53,355 bases of DNA. Origin: an uncultured Candidatus Hydrogenedens sp. (GTDB lineage Bacteria > Myxococcota > UBA4151). The stretch lies in assembly GCA_902574205.1 (NCBI GenBank), contig CACGMS010000005.1, forward strand, positions 1 to 53,355, read 5' to 3'. The position numbers and the translations under genes are program-made. Below are positions 36,640 through 44,359 of this stretch, piece by piece (the first letter of the stretch is position 1; each line of letters opens with the position of its first letter). The notes beneath the pieces were generated by a model, which searched no databases, was not told the origin of the DNA, and saw only the letters and a list, made by a program, of their open reading frames with translations.

Positions 36640-38427
36640 ATGCCCAACAAGATTTCAAACCTTGCAAACACCATGGCGACAGCGGGCGCATTTAATCGTG
36701 CGGACGTCGCCAAATTAATCGATGCTGCCAAAGATGGACCAGGCGTAACTGCCAATGAAAAAGCAGAGCTTAAACAAGTTCTTAATAAGCATTCAGATCT
36801 GTTCGAGGCTGGCGCTAAGTTGGATCTGCAACGTTTCTTAAACCCTGATTTCGATGCGGCGATCAAAGCCAATCCGGGTGGTGACTTTGACAAAGATGGT
36901 TTGACCAATGCTCGAGAACTCAAGCTCGGTACCGACCCTCGACTGGTCGATACAGACGCAGATGGCCTCCATGATGGTGTTGAAGTTAAGAAATACAATC
37001 TTGATCCGGCCGATGCACAAAACAGCGTCAAATCAAAAAGCGAACCTTGGACGACGACCTACTGGCCAATGGCAGGCTACGGCAATGAAGATGGAAATCC
37101 ACGTACGCACCTTTGGGCAAAAGACGGCGCGCTGGATAAACTCGACAAACTCAAAACGGAACGAGGCAATGAAGACGGAGCTAAGGCTCTTGAGTTCGAG
37201 CGAAAACCCGCATTGAACTGGTTGGTTGGCGACGCCAACAAAGGTCATTATATCCCCCACTCATCGCTCAAAGAAAATAACGCTGAAGTCACCACGGGTG
37301 TTGACTTTGATGGTGATGGCAAATTGACCGAAGGGGTTAAAGCCGACTTTATCAACGCTCGCGGTGACTTTCAAACTGTCGTCAATCGTGGTGCTTTTGT
37401 CCCCAAACTTGGTGATGAAACGCTCACCCGAAAAGTCGTTGACGGCGAAGATGGCGAGAAGAACGTTCAGTATTTTAAAGCCGATGGAAGCCAGTTGAGT
37501 GCTGAAGAAGCTAAGAACGTTGTCCTGACCAATCCCAACTCTGATGGCAAAGCCGAAGGTGATATGAGCGTCAGCTGGTGGGGCAGTTGCGATAAAGTGG
37601 CGCTTGCCGGGATTTTGTTCGAAGACCCGAAACGCGATGTGACCGTTGATGGAGTCACCTTTAGTAAGCAAGACATTCGCGGCTTGTTGACCGTCGTCGC
37701 TGATTCTCAAACCAAAGGTACCGACTTTGTCGGACACCGTTACGATGAACGCGCCGATATTGTCGTCACCAACGATGGCAAACAAATTTCCGGAAAAATC
37801 CAAGACATGACTGGTGACGACTTTCGAACCACTAAAGACATGTGGCGTTGGAATGGCGATTACATGGTCACCAATGGCTTTGATAAAGATGTGACCATCA
37901 AACTTACCGATGGCACTGAAAAGACGATTCCAGCTGCTGAGATCAAACACCTTGCGCGCGAAGATAAATCCGACATGGATCCGGGTGTCTTTCACGTCAC
38001 CATGAAGCAATGGCTCGCTGAAGGACGTGGCGCTGCCATGGATAAAGATGCTGGATCTCACGTGTGGAATTACAACTTCTCTAAGTTCGAAACCGCCGAA
38101 CGTAAGGTCGAAAACTTCAATCGTGAAGAAGCTGTAGGCTATCATGGAAAAGCCGGTGACGGTGAAATCCGTCACTACAACTCATCGGTGACCTTCTCGG
38201 GCGGACCAACGAGTTACGATTACTGGCTTGAGTACAAAGATGGCGACATTGTTAACGGCGGCTGGAAGGGTAAAAACCCTGACTTCTTATGGCGACCTTC
38301 AGCATCTGGAGACTGGACAGGAACCAACGAGCGTAACCCGTTCGTCAACCCAGAACTGGTCAAAGAAATCTACGAAGCGAGCATCGCTCCAGAAGCAGAA
38401 GTAACGCCAGACGAAGAGACTGAATAA
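36640..38427 (+). CDS. Calcium-binding transglutaminase-elicitor-like (GP42/Pep-13-like) protein
   Basis: The 595-residue product has no signal peptide or membrane span. Residues about 1-75 are helical. Residues 82-110 carry Asp-rich calcium-type loops (DFDKDGLTNARE and DTDADGLHDGVE), and another lies near 221 (DFDGDGKLTE). The C-terminal half looks like the transglutaminase-elicitor family: the candidate nucleophile Cys317 lies in SWWGSCDKVALAG, His452 in DPGVFHVTMKQW, and VWNYNFSKFETAE starts at Val475. The last aligns with the Phytophthora GP42 Pep-13 peptide at five of 13 positions (Val, Trp, Asn, Phe, Glu). Such enzymes cross-link Gln and Lys side chains. The start has GGAAAGG upstream and a terminator follows. 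The assignment is from memory of the family and needs a profile search. Confidence 0.7.
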   Translation: MPNKISNLANTMATAGAFNRADVAKLIDAAKDGPGVTANEKAELKQVLNKHSDLFEAGAKLDLQRFLNPDFDAAIKANPGGDFDKDGLTNARELKLGTDPRLVDTDADGLHDGVEVKKYNLDPADAQNSVKSKSEPWTTTYWPMAGYGNEDGNPRTHLWAKDGALDKLDKLKTERGNEDGAKALEFERKPALNWLVGDANKGHYIPHSSLKENNAEVTTGVDFDGDGKLTEGVKADFINARGDFQTVVNRGAFVPKLGDETLTRKVVDGEDGEKNVQYFKADGSQLSAEEAKNVVLTNPNSDGKAEGDMSVSWWGSCDKVALAGILFEDPKRDVTVDGVTFSKQDIRGLLTVVADSQTKGTDFVGHRYDERADIVVTNDGKQISGKIQDMTGDDFRTTKDMWRWNGDYMVTNGFDKDVTIKLTDGTEKTIPAAEIKHLAREDKSDMDPGVFHVTMKQWLAEGRGAAMDKDAGSHVWNYNFSKFETAERKVENFNREEAVGYHGKAGDGEIRHYNSSVTFSGGPTSYDYWLEYKDGDIVNGGWKGKNPDFLWRPSASGDWTGTNERNPFVNPELVKEIYEASIAPEAEVTPDEETE

Positions 38428-38450
38428 CTAGTCGATAACTCTGAACACTC

Positions 38451-38487
38451 GATCGCCGGGCACTTAGGTCCGGTGATTTGTTTTTTG
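38451..38487 (+). terminator. Rho-independent terminator after the transglutaminase-like gene
   Basis: A hairpin is formed by ATCGCCGG (38452-38459) and CCGGTGAT (38470-38477, one G-T pair) with a 10-base loop. It is followed by TTGTTTTTTG. It lies about 25 bases after the stop codon and should end the single-gene transcript before the convergent recF gene. Confidence 0.8.
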
Positions 38488-38508
38488 ATACAAAGACACT
38501 AATACACG

Positions 38509-39597
38509 TCAAATAACGTGAATATGACCCATTTCAACCCGAAATCGATCCAACTGACGACTTCCCTGCAACCACGGGCTAGGATCTCGCGTAGCAGTTA
38601 CAAAAACCTGTCCGGATCGAGCGAGCAACCGATTAAATAACGCCTCTGCGCGCCTATCATCAAGCTCACCTGTAATGTCATCAAGAAGTAAAATGGGCGG
38701 CGAGCGACGTTGAGCGATCAACTCAACCTGCGCTAAACGACACGCAAGAACGGCTGAACGCTGCTGACCCTGACTGGCACGCTGGCGTAAGTTTCTTCCA
38801 TCAAGACGCAAAATCCAATCTTCGGAATGCGGTCCATAGCTGGTGTGACCTTGGCGCTCATCACGCGTTCGATGTTGCTGCCATAAGGTCATAATTGAGG
38901 CGACTAAGTCATCACCTTGAGCACAGGGTTTATAAACCGCAGTTAACTGTTCTTTACCATGACAAAGCGCCTCATAAGCTGGCTGCAGATATGACTCAAG
39001 GACGGCTGATGCTTCTGTACGATGCTCAATAATCTTCGCCGCATAACGAGCGGCTTCAGCACTCCATAGATCCAGCAATTCGCCGCCGCGAGCACTCGGT
39101 CGAAGCAAAGCATTGCGTGCAGCTAAAGCTTGAGCATACCGACTATTCACCTCGCGGTGATCGGTAAAAAGATGTTCCGCTACCGCATCGATCAATCGAC
39201 GACGCTCTTTCGGTCCACCCTGAACAAGACTCAGATCACCTGGGCGGAAGAAAACGATCGGGTGATCGGCGGCAAAGGCGGCGGCACTTCGGGGTGTTTG
39301 GTCATCAATCTTAATTCGACGGTCGCTTCGATCAAAACCAATTCTCAGTAAATGCTTGCCCACTTCAGTTTGAAGCTCTGTACGAATAAATCCACTTTCA
39401 CCATCCTGAGGTATCAGCTCCCGCCAGCGAACTCCTGGCGGCGGTCTGAGTTGAGTGGAGACATAAATCGCTTCGAGTAGGCTTGTTTTACCCACTCCAT
39501 TAGCACCAATGAGAAGATGAACCTCAGCTTCAGGACACCAAAACGCATCCTCCCAGCAGCGAAATCCTTTGAGTTCAAGTCGAGTAATTCGGCTCAT
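38509..39597 (-). CDS. recF: DNA repair and recombination protein RecF
   Basis: RecF is an SMC-like ATPase that helps load RecA at gapped DNA. The 362-residue product has the N-terminal LELKGFRCW, the Walker A LIGANGVGKTSLLEA at about residues 30-44 and the signature segment RASQGQQRSAVLACRLA. The Walker B region LLLDDITGELDDRR completes the ATPase. Length fits the family (about 360). The start overlaps the stop of the upstream small helical gene by four bases. In many bacteria recF sits next to dnaN. Here it lies about 6 kb away and faces the opposite direction, with the B12 operon and a peroxiredoxin in between. Confidence 0.95.
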   Translation of the reverse strand: MSRITRLELKGFRCWEDAFWCPEAEVHLLIGANGVGKTSLLEAIYVSTQLRPPPGVRWRELIPQDGESGFIRTELQTEVGKHLLRIGFDRSDRRIKIDDQTPRSAAAFAADHPIVFFRPGDLSLVQGGPKERRRLIDAVAEHLFTDHREVNSRYAQALAARNALLRPSARGGELLDLWSAEAARYAAKIIEHRTEASAVLESYLQPAYEALCHGKEQLTAVYKPCAQGDDLVASIMTLWQQHRTRDERQGHTSYGPHSEDWILRLDGRNLRQRASQGQQRSAVLACRLAQVELIAQRRSPPILLLDDITGELDDRRAEALFNRLLARSGQVFVTATRDPSPWLQGSRQLDRFRVEMGHIHVI

Positions 39598-40037
39598 TCG
39601 CCAGCAAAAAATTCCTCAAGCGCATCAAAGGCTTGTCCGCCAGCAATCAAATCCGCTGCAGGGGGTCGCTTAGGGTCCGCAATAATTTCATCCAAGCGCT
39701 GACGAGCGACCTTAGCGACGGTCGCATCTCCAATTTCAACCAAAGCCACTAAAGCCATCACCGCAGGGTCGTCTGCCGGTTGACGCCGAGCAATGCGTTG
39801 ATAAGTAAATACAGCGGTACGTCTTTTGCCCATCGACCGATAGGCGTGACCAAGCAACAAACGAGCGTTGACGCTTAGATCGTGATCACCATCGTCAGCG
39901 ATATCTTTCAAAAGCTCTGCAGCAGAGGACGCGTTTTTATCGTCCAGCAAGCGATGCAATGCTTCCTTTAAAGCAAGCTCACAACGCGCAACACCACGCG
40001 CGGTTTTTAAAGCTGCCTGAATCGCTTTTCGATCCAT
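39594..40037 (-). CDS. Hypothetical helical-repeat protein upstream of recF
   Basis: This 147-residue soluble protein is all-helical. One stretch resembles a TPR unit (ARLLLGHAYRSMGKRRTAVFTYQRIARRQP), and another resembles a HEAT-type repeat. It has no signal peptide. Its stop overlaps the recF start (ATGA), so translation of the two is probably coupled. I know of no named recF partner of this type, and no function is proposed. It is divergent from the peroxiredoxin gene, with 126 bases between starts. Confidence 0.65.
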   Translation of the reverse strand: MDRKAIQAALKTARGVARCELALKEALHRLLDDKNASSAAELLKDIADDGDHDLSVNARLLLGHAYRSMGKRRTAVFTYQRIARRQPADDPAVMALVALVEIGDATVAKVARQRLDEIIADPKRPPAADLIAGGQAFDALEEFFAGE

Positions 40038-40163
40038 CTCAAAACACCTTAATTGATAAGCCTACTTGCTATGACTCGAATACTTATCGAAGACAACCGC
40101 CTCGGTGTTAACTTGAAGCCTGATTCGCATCAGCGTACCGCAACGTCACCAAGGAGAGTTCGA

Positions 40164-40766
40164 ATGAGCTTAGTCAGTCAACCTGCTCCAAACTTTAGTG
40201 CTCAGGCGCTCGTTGATGATGAATTCAAGACGATCAACTTAAGCGACTATACAGACCAATGGCTCATCCTATTCTTTTATCCTCTTGATTTTACTTATGT
40301 TTGCCCTACCGAAATCAATGGATTTTCTGATCGAATTAGCCAGTTTAAAGCGCTTAATACTGCGGTCTTAGGGTGTTCAACTGATTCGGTTCATAGTCAT
40401 CGAGCATGGACGAAGCAAAGTCGACGCAGTGGCGGACTCGGCGAGTTAAAAATCCCTTTATTAGCCGATTTCACTAAAACAATTGCTGAAGACTATGGTG
40501 TCCTTCTTGAGGAAGGAATGGCCCTGCGCGGCGTATTTATCATCGACCCTCAGGGCATCATCCAGTGGGAGTCTGTCAACGCTCTGGGTGTCGGTCGAAA
40601 TATTGACGAGGTCCTTAGAGTGCTCGCTGCATTGCAATTTGTCGCAGAGCATAACGAGGTGTGTCCGGCGAATTGGAAACCCGGTCGCGATACCATGATT
40701 CCAGATGCTGATGGTTCAAAGTCCTGGTTTCACAAACACGGAAACAGGAAACTTCGATCCACTTAA
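40164..40766 (+). CDS. ahpC: Typical 2-Cys peroxiredoxin (AhpC/Prx1 type)
   Basis: This peroxidase reduces hydrogen peroxide and organic peroxides in the cytoplasm. The 200-residue protein has the peroxidatic Cys in FFYPLDFTYVCPTE, with the conserved Pro, Thr and Arg environment. The resolving Cys is in EVCPANW near the C-terminus. The length is typical. I chose the ATG at 40164, with AAGGAGAG about seven bases upstream; the 37-codon frame upstream has no family match. It has no linked ahpF. The trxB gene in this window could supply reducing power through thioredoxin, which is an inference. The cobalamin riboswitch follows 45 bases downstream. Confidence 0.92.
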   Translation: MSLVSQPAPNFSAQALVDDEFKTINLSDYTDQWLILFFYPLDFTYVCPTEINGFSDRISQFKALNTAVLGCSTDSVHSHRAWTKQSRRSGGLGELKIPLLADFTKTIAEDYGVLLEEGMALRGVFIIDPQGIIQWESVNALGVGRNIDEVLRVLAALQFVAEHNEVCPANWKPGRDTMIPDADGSKSWFHKHGNRKLRST

Positions 40767-40811
40767 ATCAAATGCTTCTTGCACCAATTCGAAACGACCA
40801 AAGAACAGACT

Positions 40812-40990
40812 TGGTTTTTGGTAGGTCCTCGCGTAGACGACAACCGTCGCACAGCGGACAGGAAGTTGGTTAAAATCCAACGCTGCCCCCGCAACTGTGA
40901 CCGGTAACAACCCCTAGTCAACCACTGCATGTTCTGATGTGGGAAGGTATAGGGCGAGGATGATCCGGCGAGCCAGGATACTGTGGCTGT
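40812..40990 (+). promoter_or_regulatory. Cobalamin (vitamin B12) riboswitch
   Basis: The leader contains the conserved core of the adenosylcobalamin/cobalamin riboswitch: the GGAAGTTGG..AAATCC..C stem, then the hallmark GCCCCCGCAACTGTGACCGG (about 40883-40904), then GCCAGGATAC (40972-40981). These B12-box elements are in the right order and spacing for an aptamer of roughly 180 bases, starting around the GGTAGGTCC segment near 40820. It lies ahead of a four-gene operon containing a BtuB-like receptor. In this class binding of cobalamin normally represses uptake genes. The exact ends of the aptamer are approximate. Confidence 0.93.
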
Positions 40991-41100
40991 GAGACACACT
41001 TGGGTCATGTATCGGCGGGATACACAACCAGCTGCACTCATGCATGAGCTGTCCATTTCGGACCATAATTACTCCCGCTAGCAACACGTTGGAGTGTGCC
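40991..41100 (+). promoter_or_regulatory. Riboswitch expression platform with ribosome-site sequestering pairing
   Basis: The 110 bases between the aptamer and the first start codon contain no U-tract terminator. The segment CACACTT (40995-41001) can pair with GAGTGTG (41092-41098, one G-U). The latter overlaps the Shine-Dalgarno GGAG of the GTG start at 41101. This suggests translational control by masking the ribosome site. A 12-base perfect palindrome (CTCATGCATGAG, 41037-41048), preceded by CAGCTG, offers a competing hairpin in between. The pairing model is my inference from complementarity. Confidence 0.55.
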
Positions 41101-41835
41101 GTGGGTCGTCTCTTCAGTTCTCTTTTATGCCTTGGTTCATTAGCTTGTGGACCCTTGCCAACCGATAATTCAGTCATTGAAATTGAAGGGACCTGGGCAA
41201 CGCCTTGGGGTGATGAAGTGATCACCGCTGATCAATGGCAAACCGCAACGATTATCAGCTATAATAACGACACCAATACAGCCATTACTCAAATGCCTGC
41301 TGACGATGAATTTAATCCTAACGCCTATTCAAAGCTGCGTTGGACCGAAGCAGTTGATGGAGCCTTTCACTACTGTACGGTGGCCTTTGGTCTAGCGACC
41401 GAGATGGACGCTGAAGCTGCTGCAGACACCTCGAACATTAACGATCTGGACGGCGAAGGTTGTGGCGGATTTGCCTGGACCGCTATGCGTGAGCCGCTTG
41501 CCATTAGCGGTAACTGGGCATCTGAATTTAGCGAAGAAACGATCAACAGTCAGAGCTGGGACTCTGGTTTTGGTGTCACAGCGGTGCGTGACTGGAGCAA
41601 CTTGGATCAATGGGTCATTACGCAAAACGCGGTGGACGCAGAATTAGGACCAAGCACCTTCAACTCCGTCTTTTGGGCTACGGGTGATAATGGAACCATT
41701 TATCACTGCACAGGAAGTTTTGAACATGAAACCATCGATGCAGCTCGAGCTGCTTTAGCTCAAACACCCGATGCATCTCAGCCAGAAGAATCAGGCTGTG
41801 GAGGTTTTGCGTGGACCAAGCTCGATCCGCGCTGA
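41101..41835 (+). CDS. Lipoprotein with tandemly duplicated unknown domain, B12-riboswitch controlled
   Basis: This 244-residue lipoprotein (signal MGRLFSSLLCLGSLAC, lipid Cys16) consists of two copies of one domain of about 100 residues (30-129 and 137-241). Each copy starts G(T/N)W and ends GCGGFAWT. Each has one Cys pair (92/121 and 203/233), with a Y(C/HC)T-type strand before the first. I do not recognise the domain. The start is GTG with GGAG seven bases upstream; the longer frame to 41044 would disrupt the signal peptide. It is the first gene after the cobalamin riboswitch. Its last 25 bases overlap the next lipoprotein gene. A role in surface capture or handling of corrinoids is inferred from context. 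Confidence 0.75.
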   Translation: MGRLFSSLLCLGSLACGPLPTDNSVIEIEGTWATPWGDEVITADQWQTATIISYNNDTNTAITQMPADDEFNPNAYSKLRWTEAVDGAFHYCTVAFGLATEMDAEAAADTSNINDLDGEGCGGFAWTAMREPLAISGNWASEFSEETINSQSWDSGFGVTAVRDWSNLDQWVITQNAVDAELGPSTFNSVFWATGDNGTIYHCTGSFEHETIDAARAALAQTPDASQPEESGCGGFAWTKLDPR

Positions 41836-42461
41836 TCTTAGTTCTGATCGCTTGTGCTGAAGGTGATCCTCCATCATCACCCTCACACGACGCCGGCATC
41901 ACTATTCAAGAGCTTCCCTTTGCTACGGAAGTTATTGAATTTAAGCCGGGCCCTGGATCGGGTTTTGGCCAAGAACGCTTTCCTCATACGGTCTTAGGTC
42001 CGCCCAAAGGTTACGGTACCAGCCGTGGAAGTACGGATGTCCTTAGTCTAGGTCATGCTGGATCAATTACTTTAGGATTTAGCCCTCGGGCGATTATCGA
42101 TGAACCCGGCCCTGACTTTTTGGTCTTTGAAAATCCATTTTGGGTCAACGATCTACCGGAAAATGTCTTTGCGGAACTTGGTCAAGTCGAGGTGAGTGAA
42201 GACGGAATCGAATGGCATCGCTATGATTGCCAGCTAGACGATCACCCAGCGATGAACTGTGCAGGGTATACACCAACCAACCGATTCAACCTGACCGAAC
42301 CTCTTGATCACGCTACCTGTGGCGGCGACGCATTTGATCTCGCTGATTTAGGTCTCGAGCGAGCACGATTTGTCCGTATCACCGATTTGAGTCTCGACGG
42401 CAGTACACCAAGTGCTGGTTTTGATCTCGACGCGGTTGGACTCATCCATTTTACCGAATGA
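41811..42461 (+). CDS. Second lipoprotein of the B12 operon
   Basis: The 216-residue product starts at a GTG preceded by GGAGG seven bases upstream. It has a short lipoprotein signal (VDQARSALILVLIAC). The mature domain contains FKPGPGSGFGQERFP, then VLSLGHAGSITLGF, then PDFLVFENPFW and FDLDAVGLIHF. This is a beta-sandwich, cell-surface-type pattern that I associate with surface proteins encoded beside B12 receptors in other bacteria. Two Cys pairs may form disulfides. It overlaps the duplicated-domain gene by 25 bases and the receptor gene by four, so all are translated from one message. A corrinoid-related role is inferred from the riboswitch and neighbours. Confidence 0.75.
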   Translation: MDQARSALILVLIACAEGDPPSSPSHDAGITIQELPFATEVIEFKPGPGSGFGQERFPHTVLGPPKGYGTSRGSTDVLSLGHAGSITLGFSPRAIIDEPGPDFLVFENPFWVNDLPENVFAELGQVEVSEDGIEWHRYDCQLDDHPAMNCAGYTPTNRFNLTEPLDHATCGGDAFDLADLGLERARFVRITDLSLDGSTPSAGFDLDAVGLIHFTE

Positions 42462-44359
42462 TAAATCTGATTCTACTCGGTTTTATCGTCCAAGGACCAA
42501 CTCAAAAAGGTCAACGTCCCAGCGATTCTTTACGCCATCATCAAGGTGAAGATCTCAACCTTGATTTTGAACTCGCCGATGGATCAGCTTGGGAATCTGT
42601 TCTTAGCCAGAATCTCGAACTTAGTATTCGTCGAAATGCATCGTTGATGGCTCCGATAAATATGTCATGGCGAGGCAGTCGAACGCATCAAATTCAATGG
42701 ACTTTAGATGGTTTACCGCTAGGCGATGCCCTCAGCGGAGGGTCAGGCTTACGAAGCCTTGATCCTCACCTATTTGGGCGTCTTACCGCCTTCGCTGCGA
42801 GCGGATCAGGTTTGGACTCACCCATCGGAGGTGAGCTCGCTCTACGATCATTGAAAACGGGTCATCACCTCAAGCTGGTTGTCGATGATCTCTTTCAAAA
42901 AGGTGTTCATCTGAGCACGCGAAATTCCAAAAGAAGCGTCAGTCTTTCGACCAGTCAAACACCTGGTCAATTTCAATATTTTAATGACCGCGGAACCTTA
43001 TGGATTACAGAGGATGATCAATGGATTAAGCGATCAAATAATGATGCTCGTCGAACCGGTTTTTTGTGGCGAGAACAATTCTCGCCGCACGTGGTGGGTC
43101 GTTTATTGATGAGTACACTCAATGGTGGCATTCCGGGTACAGGAAGTCGTCCACTCAGGCAGGTTCGTGAACGCGAAGATTTACAACTTGCTCATATCAG
43201 CTGGCAACGCACAAAAGGTATTGATCGGTTGGATCTAAGTATCCTCCAAAGACAACAACAGCTCAACGACCCTTATGGCGAATTTTCTGGTCTATTTGGC
43301 TTACAACCGCGTAGCCTAGGTCGGCGTATATTTTTAGGTTGGCGACACAAAAAAATACATCAAAAATACGCCTATGAATTGCAAAGTCGTGGATTCATCG
43401 ATGCCCTCACTAAACGACCAGGGCCAGCGTTAACATCGGCCACCGGCTATCGATTCAAGGGACAAATAGGCTCGACAATCAGAGCCAACATTAATCGTCG
43501 CTTAACCCTCGAGGGTTGGGTGATGATTGGACAGGTCTACGACCAAACTCAAAAATTAATCGATCAGCTACCTGAAGCGCTCAAACCCGAGGATACCACA
43601 CCGAGAAACTGGATTTGGGCACCAGGCTTGAGCATCAACTACAAGAAGTGGTTTCGAGCACGATTCATCTCAGGTCAACGCGCACCAAGTTTGTTTGAAC
43701 GAGTCGGGCAACATGGAGGACTCAAAGGCAATCCTGGGCTTGAAGCTGAGCGATCGTGGACGATTGATGGTCGTTATCGTCGCGAGGCAAAAACTCATCG
43801 ATTGCACATCCATACCTATGCTCGTCAAAGTTCAAATCTTATCGATTGGACCGCTACAAGTTTTGGTCGAGCGATGCCGATCAATCGATCGCTAGCGCAC
43901 ATCGCAGGTCTGAGATTAACCGGGTCAATTCGTTACGCTCAAATTGAATCCATAATCGACTATCGATGGCAAGGTGAATGGATTCAAGACAGCGAGATTG
44001 ATAACCATTTTAAGCGCTTAGCAAGCAGCCCCGAACATCATGGTCGCTGGATCACCTACTGGAAGGAAAAATCATTGAGACTTGGTTTAGGAATCAACAT
44101 CAAAAGTCATACTTATTTAGATGCTGCTAACCTGAGATTAATCGACTCAAAGCCAGAATTGAACCTGATTGCTGAGCGACGAATCAATCAATATGCTCAA
44201 CTCAGCATTCAATTCTTTAATCTAACCAACAACCAGCAAACCCAATTGACGTTATTACCGTCAAAGCATCGTGTTGATGTCCCCTATCAAGACCGTTGGG
44301 GATATCCTCTTCCTGGTCGACGAATACAGATTGGTTTGACCATTAAGGATAAACCATGA
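42458..44359 (+). CDS. btuB: TonB-dependent outer-membrane receptor, BtuB-like
   Basis: TonB-dependent receptors are 22-strand barrels with an N-terminal plug that import scarce ligands using proton-motive force. This 633-residue protein has a signal peptide, a short plug region (LSIRRNASLMAPINMSWRG, then HQIQWTLDGLPLGDALSGG) and a long barrel. The C-terminal segment GYPLPGRRIQIGLTI matches the YPLPGR close of BtuB-type receptors. The length is close to BtuB (about 600). The cobalamin riboswitch upstream makes vitamin B12 or another corrinoid the likely ligand. I see no clear TonB box. Inner-membrane btuCDF genes are not in the window. Start and stop overlap the neighbours by four bases. Confidence 0.82.
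   Translation: MINLILLGFIVQGPTQKGQRPSDSLRHHQGEDLNLDFELADGSAWESVLSQNLELSIRRNASLMAPINMSWRGSRTHQIQWTLDGLPLGDALSGGSGLRSLDPHLFGRLTAFAASGSGLDSPIGGELALRSLKTGHHLKLVVDDLFQKGVHLSTRNSKRSVSLSTSQTPGQFQYFNDRGTLWITEDDQWIKRSNNDARRTGFLWREQFSPHVVGRLLMSTLNGGIPGTGSRPLRQVREREDLQLAHISWQRTKGIDRLDLSILQRQQQLNDPYGEFSGLFGLQPRSLGRRIFLGWRHKKIHQKYAYELQSRGFIDALTKRPGPALTSATGYRFKGQIGSTIRANINRRLTLEGWVMIGQVYDQTQKLIDQLPEALKPEDTTPRNWIWAPGLSINYKKWFRARFISGQRAPSLFERVGQHGGLKGNPGLEAERSWTIDGRYRREAKTHRLHIHTYARQSSNLIDWTATSFGRAMPINRSLAHIAGLRLTGSIRYAQIESIIDYRWQGEWIQDSEIDNHFKRLASSPEHHGRWITYWKEKSLRLGLGINIKSHTYLDAANLRLIDSKPELNLIAERRINQYAQLSIQFFNLTNNQQTQLTLLPSKHRVDVPYQDRWGYPLPGRRIQIGLTIKDKP

Noticed and set aside
37261-38175. 304-residue open frame antisense to the transglutaminase-like gene
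   Set aside because: The plus-strand gene has a good ribosome site, family-type motifs and a terminator. The antisense frame is a composition shadow with no start signal.
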